DNA from: Bacillus timonensis | GTDB taxonomy: Bacteria; Bacillota; Bacilli; Bacillales; Bacillaceae_L | Length of the DNA: 64,000 nt | Assembly: GCA_020171895.1 (NCBI GenBank) | Contig: JAIVAN010000001.1 | Span: 124,001 to 188,000 of the forward strand | Reading direction: 5' to 3' | Part shown: one piece after another, positions 8,737 through 15,589 of the stretch | Numbering within the stretch: the stretch's first letter is position 1 | Layout of the letters: each line of letters begins with the position of its first letter | The notes under the pieces: model-generated | Told to the model about the DNA's origin: nothing | Databases searched by the model: none | Seen by the model: only the letters and a program-made list of their open reading frames with translations | Made by a program: the position numbers and the translations under genes

Positions 8737-8884
8737 GTGAAAAATAAGAACTTCTTTGGAACTCGGTTAGATGGAATATTAGAGACATAGAATACTATGC
8801 AATTTGAAATTTCCACCACGAAGAATAAATATGGTGACCTTGATTTTTAGGTTTATAGAATGTTGGCTTTAAGGTAATTCATGC

Positions 8885-9014
8885 GTGTTAATCAGAGTGG
8901 AAGAACCGAGACTCCTACGGGAGATAGCGCTAGTCTTGAGACCTACAGGCAAAAGCCGAGGAGGCTCAAGATGCGCCCAGCGGAAAGCGAGAGTTCTGCA
9001 ACGGAGATTAACAC
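8885..9014 (+). repeat. Palindromic intergenic element, copy 1
   Basis: 130 bp bounded by GTGTTAATC and GATTAACAC, a 9-bp terminal inverted repeat. Interior landmarks are GAGACTCCT, CTTGAGAC, GAGGAGGCTCAAG and a GCGGAAAGCG segment, giving internal complementary arms. I recognise this as a repeat class commonly seen between genes in Bacillales, but I know of no assigned function. Confidence 0.8.
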
Positions 9015-9136
9015 CCCAAGTAGAGTTTCGTATTTTCAGGGTAGACTTCCATGCAATTTGAGAATTGCACCATGAAGGATGAAAATGCGAACTTGATTTG
9101 GGGTTTTTAGAATGTTGGACTTTAAGTCATTCATGC

Positions 9137-9266
9137 GTGTTAATCGGAGTGGAAGGAACCGAGACTCCTGTGGGACATGCGCCGGGCTTGAGACCCCACA
9201 GGCGAAGCAGAGGAGGCTCAAGTGGCGCCCCACGGAAAGCGAGGTTCCTGCAACGCAGATTAACAC
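9137..9266 (+). repeat. Palindromic intergenic element, copy 2
   Basis: Also exactly 130 bp, same orientation as copy 1 and with the same 9-bp terminal inverted repeat. It has better preserved internal arms (CTTGAG...CTCAAG and GCGCC/GGCGC type pairs). Confidence 0.82.
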
Positions 9267-9342
9267 CCCTTGTACAGTGTCGTATTTTCTGGGTAGCCTT
9301 TTACTTAATAGAAAATTAATAAGAATGCTTATACGAAAATGG

Positions 9343-9378
9343 CCTCGATTGCATATAATGTAAAAAATGCAATCGAGG
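9343..9378. promoter_or_regulatory. 12-bp dyad over a -10-like box and the ribosome binding site
   Basis: Perfect inverted repeat CCTCGATTGCAT / ATGCAATCGAGG with a 12-nt spacer containing TATAAT at 9354-9359. The right arm includes the GAGG of the Shine-Dalgarno for the TTG at 9386. As DNA it could be an operator over the promoter. As RNA, if transcription starts upstream, it would sequester the ribosome binding site. Confidence 0.55.
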
Positions 9379-9385
9379 TGACGAG

Positions 9386-9850
9386 TTGCTATATACATTT
9401 TTACTTTTTGTTCATTTACTATGTGTGGTGGTTTGGCTTGGTGGAGCGCTAGTTGAAACCTTTTATTTTATGCCTAGGTTTAAGAAGGAAATAGATGGGC
9501 ATTCAGAAGTAAGGTTTATCAGGATGTGGGCGAGTTCTGGCTCTTACTATGGTCCTGCAATAATATTACTTTTGCTTACTGGGATCTTTTTATCCATAAT
9601 GGGTGGTTGGGGCTTTTTTACAAGCTTATGGCTAAGTATAAAACAGCTTATTATGTTAGCTGTTTTGATTATTCTCTTTTTAGTGGCGCCTAAAATGAAA
9701 AAATTACAAAGAGAGGCTCTACTGTATCAGATTAGAAAACAACCTATGGACGATGAGCTTAGAGAACGATTTAATAAAACAACACGTTTCTTCGACATCA
9801 TTCATATTGGTGTATTGATCAATGTGGTTTTAGCTGTTTGGAAGTTTTAA
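9386..9850 (+). CDS. DUF2269/CopD-like membrane protein
   Basis: 154 residues with four membrane segments. Helix 1 carries LLFVHLLCVVVWLGGALVE, resembling the conserved His and WLGG of DUF2269/CopD-type four-helix proteins, and HIGVLIN in helix 4 holds a second conserved-looking His. Such proteins often bind haem or copper, but no role is proven here. TTG start behind GAGGTGACGAG. The upstream dyad suggests specific regulation. Confidence 0.65.
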   Translation: MLYTFLLFVHLLCVVVWLGGALVETFYFMPRFKKEIDGHSEVRFIRMWASSGSYYGPAIILLLLTGIFLSIMGGWGFFTSLWLSIKQLIMLAVLIILFLVAPKMKKLQREALLYQIRKQPMDDELRERFNKTTRFFDIIHIGVLINVVLAVWKF

Positions 9851-9870
9851 TTTGTTTGTACACCTTCATA

Positions 9871-9894
9871 CGACGCTTTTTAGCGTTGTTTTTT
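9871..9894 (+). terminator. Intrinsic terminator
   Basis: Seven-bp stem CGACGCT / AGCGTTG with a T4 loop, then T6. Confidence 0.75.
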
Positions 9895-10086
9895 GTTTAA
9901 ACATTACTTAAGGAAAGGAGAAAGTAGGCTATTAACTTAAGAGAATTGGATGTATAAGTAAAACTATCCATTGTACATTGAAGTTAAAGTCGATTTTTAC
10001 CGAAAGTATTTTACACAATAAATTTCAATATAGGTATATAATGGTAATTAGTTTTTAACTTTTTATCTAAAAGGGAGACAGTTGCG

Positions 10087-10719
10087 ATGTTTGGGATCGT
10101 TCATTTTGAAGTATTTTTAGTTTCCGCTATCTTATTGAATCTCACACCTGGTGTAGACACCATGTATATTATTAGTAGGAGTATTTCTCAAGGAAGAAAA
10201 GCTGGGGTATATTCTGCGTTAGGGATAACGTCTGGTGCCTTGATTCATACAATTCTTGCATCATTAGGCTTGTCTGTTATTTTAATGAAATCGGTATTTC
10301 TATTTAATTTGATTAAGTATTTCGGTGCGATTTATCTAGTGTATTTAGGCATTCAAATGCTGCTGTCAAAAAAGTCAAACCAACGCGAGCAAATTGAACT
10401 GAATCGGATATCGAATAGAAAAATTTTTACACAAGGCCTAATCACAAATGTGACAAATCCAAAGGTAGCGCTTTTCTTCTTAGCCTTTATTCCACAGTTT
10501 ATTAATCAAAGTTATTCTAGTCCTATTCCTTTTGCACTATTAGGAATCACGTTCTGTCTGACTGGTGGAATTTGGTGTTTAATCATTGCTAACTATTCTT
10601 CGATGTTAACGAGAAGATTGAGAAAAAGCTCGAAGATGGAATTTGTCCTTAATAAAATAACAGGCCTTGTGTTTATAGGAATGGCTGTTAAGTTATTTCA
10701 AACGAAAGGTGCTCAATAG
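10087..10719 (+). CDS. LysE/RhtB family amino-acid exporter
   Basis: 210 residues, six membrane segments. Family motifs: LNLTPGVDTMYIISRSISQGRKAGVYSALGI near the N-terminus and NVTNPKVALFFLAFIPQF in the middle. The family exports amino acids such as lysine, threonine or homoserine. The substrate here is unknown. ATG behind AAAGGGAGAC. It is a single-gene unit ending at a shared terminator. Confidence 0.9.
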   Translation: MFGIVHFEVFLVSAILLNLTPGVDTMYIISRSISQGRKAGVYSALGITSGALIHTILASLGLSVILMKSVFLFNLIKYFGAIYLVYLGIQMLLSKKSNQREQIELNRISNRKIFTQGLITNVTNPKVALFFLAFIPQFINQSYSSPIPFALLGITFCLTGGIWCLIIANYSSMLTRRLRKSSKMEFVLNKITGLVFIGMAVKLFQTKGAQ

Positions 10720-10728
10720 CTAGTAAAA

Positions 10729-10770
10729 AAGCAGAAACTCCATTGTTTGGAATTTCTGCTTGTTTTATTT
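10729..10770. terminator. Convergent bidirectional terminator
   Basis: Stem AAGCAGAAACTCCA / TGGAATTTCTGCTT (mostly paired) with flanking A- and T-runs, between the LysE gene and the minus-strand Mo cofactor genes. Confidence 0.8.
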
Positions 10771-10992
10771 CATCAAGTCTATCATTTTCTGGTTACGCTC
10801 TTGTTGTTCCTCATTTGTAATAAGGTCATATTTTTTCAGTAAATGAAAAAGTTCATTTAGCGTTTCTTGCGTAAGCTCAGTTTGTAAGAATGCTTCTGTT
10901 CTTACATAAAGGTCGCTAGGTAGAAAGCTTTTTTGACTTTCAAGTTTGTTTTCGACATCTTGTTTTGAATGATCAATGTTACATGTGCTCAT
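10765..10992 (-). CDS. Small helical protein downstream of moaA, unknown function
   Basis: 75 residues, predicted all-helical, polar and Gln/Glu-rich, with no membrane segment. It starts 2 nt after the moaA stop, so it is almost certainly cotranscribed and translationally coupled with moaA. I do not recognise the family. Context suggests an accessory to Mo-cofactor or formate dehydrogenase maturation, but that is only inference. Confidence 0.65.
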   Translation of the reverse strand: MSTCNIDHSKQDVENKLESQKSFLPSDLYVRTEAFLQTELTQETLNELFHLLKKYDLITNEEQQERNQKMIDLMK

Positions 10993-10994
10993 GA

Positions 10995-12011
10995 TTATCC
11001 TCCAATATGTGACATTTCCACTTTGTTCTTTGTTGTTCCTTTTTCAATGTCACGGCGTTCTGAGTATGCGTCACTTCTATGATTCCAAATGGAAGAAATA
11101 ATGTCTGTTACACCCTCGTCTGTTAGTTCAGAGCGAAGGGGCGTGCGTAAATCATGTCCTTTAGAAGAGAAAAGACAAGTATAAAGTTTTCCTTCAGCTG
11201 AAAGCCTTGCTCGGTTACAAGTTGAGCAGAATGCATCAGTGACGGAAGATATGACACCAATTTCGCCTTTGCCGTCCTTGTAGCGGAAACGGGTAGCAAC
11301 TTCTCCTTTATAATTTGGATCAATTGCTTCGATAGGCATCACGTTGTTAATGTCTTCAAGAATCTGTTTTTTAGGATATACAGAATCCATTACCCATTGG
11401 TTGCTGTTTCCAACATCCATAAATTCGATAAAACGAAGGATATGTCCTTGTTCTTTAAAATATTTTGCCATAGGAATAATTTCGGAATCATTGACACCCT
11501 TTTGGACGACCATGTTTATTTTTACACCAAGTCCTGCTTTAGAGGCTGCTTCAATTCCTTCTAGAATCGTTTCAACTTTTACTCCTCGACCGTTTAGTTT
11601 TCCAAAGATATCGTCATTCAACGAATCAAGGCTTATTGTAACACGATCAAGTCCAGCTTCTTTTAAGTCTTTTAAAAATTTTGGTAGTAGAGATCCGTTC
11701 GTTGTCATCGCTACATCATCAACACCTTCAATCTGTGAAATCTTCCTAATAAGTTCAGGTAGATTGTTTCGCATTAAAGGTTCTCCGCCAGTAATACGTA
11801 TCTTTTTCACACCTAAAGAATGGACAAAGATTTTTGTTAACCGCTCAAGTTCTTCAAAAGAGAGGAGCTGTTCTCGTTTTAAAAATTGAAAGTCTGGTCC
11901 GAAGATTTCCGCTGGCATACAGTACGTACAGCGAAAATTACACTTGTCCGTTACGGATATACGTAAGTCACGAAGTGGTCGGTTTAATTGGTCTAAGACT
12001 TTGTTTGCCAT
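10995..12011 (-). CDS. moaA: GTP 3',8-cyclase MoaA (radical SAM)
   Basis: 338 residues. The radical-SAM cluster CNFRCTYC places cysteines at 24, 28 and 31. The second cluster motif [20 protein letters not shown] is near residue 250, and the C-terminus ends in GG as required for activity. It converts GTP to the cyclised precursor of molybdopterin. ATG behind AGAGGAGG. Transcribed with fdhD upstream (27-nt gap) and opposite to the moeA operon. MoaC is not in the window. Confidence 0.96.
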   Translation of the reverse strand: MANKVLDQLNRPLRDLRISVTDKCNFRCTYCMPAEIFGPDFQFLKREQLLSFEELERLTKIFVHSLGVKKIRITGGEPLMRNNLPELIRKISQIEGVDDVAMTTNGSLLPKFLKDLKEAGLDRVTISLDSLNDDIFGKLNGRGVKVETILEGIEAASKAGLGVKINMVVQKGVNDSEIIPMAKYFKEQGHILRFIEFMDVGNSNQWVMDSVYPKKQILEDINNVMPIEAIDPNYKGEVATRFRYKDGKGEIGVISSVTDAFCSTCNRARLSAEGKLYTCLFSSKGHDLRTPLRSELTDEGVTDIISSIWNHRSDAYSERRDIEKGTTKNKVEMSHIGG

Positions 12012-12038
12012 CTTGTTTCCTCCTCTCTTAAAAGTAAA

Positions 12039-12830
12039 TTATGGTAAAACGATTCTTTCTGGATGTGAATAAACATTAAATGAATTTCCACGTATAAAAC
12101 CAACTGCAGTTATGTTTAAGTCTTCAGCCAGCTTAATCGCAAGATCAGTTGGTGCTGATTTGGATAGAACAATACCAACTCCTATTTTAGCTGCCTTTAA
12201 TAGAACCTCAGATGAGATTCGACCACTAAAAACAATGATTTTATCTCGTACAGGAATGCGGTTGATTAAACTGTAGCCTAAGATTTTATCAAGGGCATTA
12301 TGTCTACCGATGTCTGTGAACGTAACGAGAAGCTCATCTTCAGTACACAGAGCAGCATTATGAACACCACCTGTTTGTTTAAAGACTAGACTACTTTCCT
12401 GCATTTTATTCATTAATGTGATGCATTGCGCAGGATGAAGTGTCTTTTTTGATGTAGAGGTTTTAGCTGTCCGTGCATCGTTCTGAAAGTAGAACTGTCT
12501 ACTTTTTCCACAACATGAACCGATAAAACGTTTTGAATAATATTCTTGACTCGTCGATTGCGTTGTTGTTAGCTCCACATAAGCAAGTCCACGATCAGCG
12601 TCTATATTTAATTGTGTAATGTCATCTTTTAGTCGAATGATTCCCTCAGATGCGAGAAAACCAATGATAAGTTCTTCTAGGTCAGTTGGTGTGCAAACCA
12701 TAGTTGCAAACTCTTCGTTATTGACATAAATGGTCATTGGAAACTCATAAACCACTTCATCTGACGTTGTGACTAAAGCTCCATTTTCATATTTTACTAT
12801 CGAGCGATTTGAGCTGACATTGCTATTCAT
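12039..12830 (-). CDS. fdhD: Formate dehydrogenase sulfurtransferase FdhD
   Basis: 263 residues. FdhD moves sulfur from cysteine desulfurase to the molybdenum cofactor before insertion into formate dehydrogenase. Motifs: the reactive cysteines as GSCCGK near 110, QTGGVHNAAL, DIGRHNALDK, FSGRISSEVLLK and the C-terminal GFIRGNSFNVYSHPERI. First gene of the fdhD-moaA operon. Upstream lie phased TTCATA repeats. It works with the FdhF-like enzyme encoded 3 kb away. Confidence 0.95.
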   Translation of the reverse strand: MNSNVSSNRSIVKYENGALVTTSDEVVYEFPMTIYVNNEEFATMVCTPTDLEELIIGFLASEGIIRLKDDITQLNIDADRGLAYVELTTTQSTSQEYYSKRFIGSCCGKSRQFYFQNDARTAKTSTSKKTLHPAQCITLMNKMQESSLVFKQTGGVHNAALCTEDELLVTFTDIGRHNALDKILGYSLINRIPVRDKIIVFSGRISSEVLLKAAKIGVGIVLSKSAPTDLAIKLAEDLNITAVGFIRGNSFNVYSHPERIVLP

Positions 12831-13002
12831 GTCATCACCTGTTCCTTCTAAAAATGATTAGTTCAAATATAATCACATTTATTCTATGATGACAAGTATT
12901 AGATTTTAACAGTTTAAGAGAAATGTTAAATAAAAACTATTACTATTAATCATATAAAAACTATTGTGATGTTGCAAAAAAGATGCTATTATTTTGATTA
13001 AA

Positions 13003-13035
13003 GTTCATAAAATGTTCATAAAACGTTCATAAACT
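13003..13035. promoter_or_regulatory. Three 11-bp phased direct repeats (TTCATA-N5)
   Basis: GTTCATAAA occurs at 13003, 13014 and 13025, exactly one helical turn apart. TTCATA fits the TT(A/C/T)A(C/T)A hexamer with 5-nt spacing used by PhoP/OmpR-type response regulators; ResD is another candidate. The site lies about 175 bp upstream of fdhD (minus) and upstream of the leader of the OFA transporter (plus). Confidence 0.5.
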
Positions 13036-13103
13036 TGTACGATTTAGATGCGAGATAGCGAACCTGTCGTCGATTTAAATGGTATGATTTGTAAGCGATT
13101 ACT

Positions 13104-13207
13104 GTTGGTTTGAGAGTAGCGAATCCTGCTGAGAATTAACCGTCAATCATATCCTATTAATTTCTGTTATTTAGGGATTATTAGGTGTGTTTGGCGGTTT
13201 TTGTGTT
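13104..13207 (+). ncRNA. Leader 1: two-helix core plus terminator, candidate cis-regulatory RNA
   Basis: Outer helix GTTGGTT (13104-13110) / AATTAAC (13134-13140). Inner hairpin TAGC (13117-13120) / GCTG (13128-13131) closes a GAATCCT loop. The outer 3' strand overlaps the 5' strand of a terminator, AACCGTCAA (13138-13146) / TTGGCGGTT (13191-13199), followed by T-rich sequence. The two folds are mutually exclusive. A closely similar element precedes fdhF at 15446. A degenerate extra core (ATAGCGAACCTG) lies at about 13055-13066. Confidence 0.55.
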
Positions 13208-13258
13208 TTTTACATATTGGCTACCCTGAAAATGCGAAAGTGCGACTCTATATAGAGG

Positions 13259-13389
13259 GTGTTAATCTGCGTTGCAGGAACTTCGCTTTCCGCGGGGCGC
13301 CACTTGAGCCTCCTCGGTTTCTGCCTGTGGGGTCTCAAGCCCGGCGCATCTCCCGCAGGAGTCTCAGTTCCTTCCACTACGATTAACAC
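13259..13389 (-). repeat. Palindromic intergenic element, copy 3 (inverted)
   Basis: 131 bp bounded by GTGTTAATC and GATTAACAC. Same element as at 8885 and 9137 but in reverse orientation. Interior arms include AGGAAC/GTTCCT, CTTGAG/CTCAAG and GCGCC/GGCGC. It sits between leader 1 and the OFA transporter. Confidence 0.82.
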
Positions 13390-13500
13390 GCAAAAATACT
13401 GCGATTCAACGCTTTAATAGCACATGTAATTTTCAATCACCATGGTGCAAACTCTTATTTTCATGGTAGTCTACCCTGAAAATACAACTCTGTACATGGA

Positions 13501-13590
13501 GTGTTAACCTACATTGCAGGAACCTCGTCCGCACGAAGGAAATGCGTTAGCATTTTCGAGGAGTCTCGGTCCTTCCACTACGATTAACAC
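13501..13590 (-). repeat. Palindromic intergenic element, copy 4 (internally replaced)
   Basis: 90 bp with the same ends as copy 3 (TTGCAGGAAC near the left, GAGGAGTCTCGGTCCTTCCA on the right), but about 70 bp of the middle is replaced by about 30 bp with a small hairpin, AAATGC-GTTA-GCATTT. Copies 3 and 4 are tandem, about 240 bp apart, like the pair at 8.8-9.3 kb. Confidence 0.75.
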
Positions 13591-13741
13591 AAATACTAGG
13601 ATTCAACATTCTAATAAATTAATTGCAAGAGGTTATCTAACAAATCAGCGAATATTTTATGAAAAAATAAAAAATACAGTTTGGTTTCAAATGGCTTTTG
13701 CCAATGAATATAAAAAGTTATTGTTTAAGGGGGAGAAAGAT

Positions 13742-15007
13742 TTGTCTAAGACAAAAAACAGATGGCTGATTGCCGCTTCTGCTGTTGGTATCCATATCTC
13801 AATTGGATCTGTTTATGCGTGGAGTGTATATACAAAGCCAATCGTAAATGAATTCGGATGGGATTTAACAGAACTGAATTTCACATTTAGTTTAGCAATT
13901 TTATTTTTAGGATTATCTGCAGCGTTTTTAGGACATTTCGTAGAAAAATATGGTCCGCGTAAAGCAGGATTACTTTCTGCCATTTTCTTTGGAATTGGTA
14001 TTGTGGGATCAGGTCTTGCGATTCAATTAGAGTCATTGCCATTATTATATTTATTTTATGGAGTTCTTGGTGGTATTGGTTTAGGGGTAGGTTATATTGC
14101 TCCGGTTTCAACGTTAGTGAAATGGTTCCCTGACCGTAGAGGACTAGCAACTGGTCTTGCAATTATGGGATTTGGTTTCGCTTCATTAATTAGTAGCCCG
14201 ATCATTCAAAAGTTAATTCAGTCTGTAGGTATTGCAAATACATTCTATACATTAGGTATCGCCTACTTTATAGTAATGGTTGCTTCGTCATTATACCTTG
14301 AGCCACCAGTAAAGGGTTGGATGCCAGCTGGCTTTGAAGCGAAAGTGAAAAGCGGCGTGAAAAAGGTAAAAGAGGATCTTTCACAGTTAACTGCTAACGA
14401 AGCTATTAAAACAAGACGTTTTTATTATTTATGGTTAATGTTATTTATTAACGTAACATGTGGAATTGCGATTATTTCTTCAGCATCACCACTTGCACAG
14501 GAAAGCATTGGTTTAACTGCAGTTGCAGCAGCGGCCCTTGTAGGAGTGTTAGGTGCATTTAACGGATTTGGTCGTATTGGATGGGCATCTATATCAGACT
14601 TTATCGGCCGTCCAAATACGTATACTACGTTCTTTGTGATTCAAATGATCGCATTCCCGTTACTTCCGGTTATTGATAACCCATTATTGTTCCAAGTGTT
14701 ACTAGCGATTATTTATACATGTTATGGTGGAGGATTTGCATCAATTCCAGCATATATCGGTGACTTATTCGGCACAAAGCAATTAGGTGCCATTCATGGA
14801 TATATTTTAACAGCATGGGCAGCAGCTGGTCTTGTAGGACCAATGTTTGCTTCATGGGTTCGTGAAACAACTGGTAGCTACTCACAAAGCTTAACAGTAT
14901 TTGCGATTATGTTTGGTGTTGCGTTCATAATTTCTCTATTAATTCGATATGATATTAAAGAGCTTAGAAAACAACAAGAAGCAAATAAGGCAAAACTTGC
15001 AAGTTGA
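13742..15007 (+). CDS. OFA-type MFS transporter (oxalate/formate antiporter family)
   Basis: 421 residues from the TTG at 13742, chosen because AAGGGGGAG lies 7 nt upstream and family similarity (KNRWLIAASAVGIHISIGSVYAWSV) begins there. The frame continues upstream into repeat copy 4, which should not be translated. Twelve membrane helices. OFA motifs include SVYAWSV, LGVGYIAPVSTLVKWFPDRRGLATGLAIMGFG and GRIGWASISDFIGR. The family exchanges small carboxylates such as oxalate and formate. Neighbouring fdhF and fdhD genes make formate or a precursor a plausible substrate, which is inference. Confidence 0.88.
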   Translation: MSKTKNRWLIAASAVGIHISIGSVYAWSVYTKPIVNEFGWDLTELNFTFSLAILFLGLSAAFLGHFVEKYGPRKAGLLSAIFFGIGIVGSGLAIQLESLPLLYLFYGVLGGIGLGVGYIAPVSTLVKWFPDRRGLATGLAIMGFGFASLISSPIIQKLIQSVGIANTFYTLGIAYFIVMVASSLYLEPPVKGWMPAGFEAKVKSGVKKVKEDLSQLTANEAIKTRRFYYLWLMLFINVTCGIAIISSASPLAQESIGLTAVAAAALVGVLGAFNGFGRIGWASISDFIGRPNTYTTFFVIQMIAFPLLPVIDNPLLFQVLLAIIYTCYGGGFASIPAYIGDLFGTKQLGAIHGYILTAWAAAGLVGPMFASWVRETTGSYSQSLTVFAIMFGVAFIISLLIRYDIKELRKQQEANKAKLAS

Positions 15008-15070
15008 CAAGTAATTGAGTGATTTGCTTTACTAGAGAAACGAAGAACATATAAAGGGAATGAAGGGTGT

Positions 15071-15430
15071 ATGAATAAATATGAAGCTGAGTTCAGCAAT
15101 TTAGTTCGTTCCTTCAGGAAGAAGCATATGGGAAAAGGTCCTAGTAAAGTAACGACGACCTTCTGTAAGAACTGGGCAATTTGTGAGATGGAAGGTAATT
15201 TATCTCCTGTTGAAAAATTTATTGCCAGTGCAGATGAAGGAAAACAAATGCTTCGAGCAGCGAGAACTGAAATGGTCAAAGATATGTATAGAAAAAATCC
15301 TCCGGTTGAAATGGAAGAATTTTTAGGCTGTAAATATGTTGATCTATTTGTCGATATAGATATTGATCGAGATTTTGGGATGTCCATATTCGTATTCAAT
15401 GAAGATATCGAACAGAAATTTTGTAAATAA
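15071..15430 (+). CDS. DUF2294 / MpsC-like protein
   Basis: 119 residues. The pattern FSNLVRSFRKKHMGKGPSKVTTTF...AICEMEGNLSPVEKFIA...MVKDMYRK matches the DUF2294 family, renamed MpsC (part of a proposed Na+-translocating membrane-potential system). No membrane helix is visible. It lies 63 nt after the OFA transporter and just before the fdhF leader. This family is often found near formate dehydrogenase genes, so an accessory function is likely but unproven. Confidence 0.8.
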   Translation: MNKYEAEFSNLVRSFRKKHMGKGPSKVTTTFCKNWAICEMEGNLSPVEKFIASADEGKQMLRAARTEMVKDMYRKNPPVEMEEFLGCKYVDLFVDIDIDRDFGMSIFVFNEDIEQKFCK

Positions 15431-15445
15431 CTAACATCATGTTGT

Positions 15446-15536
15446 GTTGGTACTTGGTAGCGATCCTGCTAAAGGCTAACCACCGTCACCTTTGTTCATT
15501 ACTCTTGAGCATAGTTGTGTACGGTGGTTTTTTTAT
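15446..15536 (+). ncRNA. Leader 2: two-helix core plus terminator upstream of fdhF, candidate cis-regulatory RNA
   Basis: Outer helix GTTGGT (15446-15451) / GCTAAC (15475-15480). Inner hairpin TAGC (15458-15461) / GCTA (15468-15471) closes a GATCCT loop. The outer 3' strand overlaps the terminator arm AACCACCGT (15478-15486), which pairs with ACGGTGGTT (15521-15529) and ends in T9. The shared core GTAGCGA(A)TCCTGCT matches leader 1, and helix changes (G-U to G-C, U-G to U-A) keep pairing. I cannot assign it to a known riboswitch class. Confidence 0.6.
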
Positions 15537-15589
15537 GCTAATAAGGTAATAGTGTAGTGGTTTATTGAAATAAAGGAGAGTGGAACAAC

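Larger units (their letters stand above)
8797..9310. repeat. Tandem pair of about 253-bp units, each carrying one palindromic element
   Basis: Two head-to-tail units fill the gap between the small membrane gene and the next CDS. Landmarks recur at a 252-254 bp distance: ATGCAATTTG at 8797 and 9051, the TGTTAATC arm at 8886 and 9138, ATTAACAC at 9007 and 9259. Divergence is about 15-20 percent by eye, so the duplication is not recent or is under constraint. The open frames crossing this region are not conserved between the units. Confidence 0.8.

Noticed and set aside
8881-9398. Several open frames on both strands in the 8.8-9.4 kb gap
   Set aside because: They lie wholly in the palindromic repeat units, differ between the two units, lack ribosome binding sites and resemble no protein; similar spurious proteins are common over such repeats.
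10010-10042. Promoter for the LysE gene (TTTACA and TATAAT)
   Set aside because: The -10 is good, but the spacer to the only -35-like hexamer is 21 nt, too long to support.
12955-12985. Possible FNR/CRP-type site (TTGTGATGTTGCAAA)
   Set aside because: Only one half-site fits; the symmetric partner is missing.
13201-13386. Open frame of about 60 codons ahead of the OFA gene
   Set aside because: It covers element copy 3 and is explained by the repeat sequence.
13514-13741. 76-residue N-terminal extension of the OFA transporter
   Set aside because: It reads through repeat copy 4. The TTG at 13742 has a strong ribosome binding site and starts at the family N-terminus.
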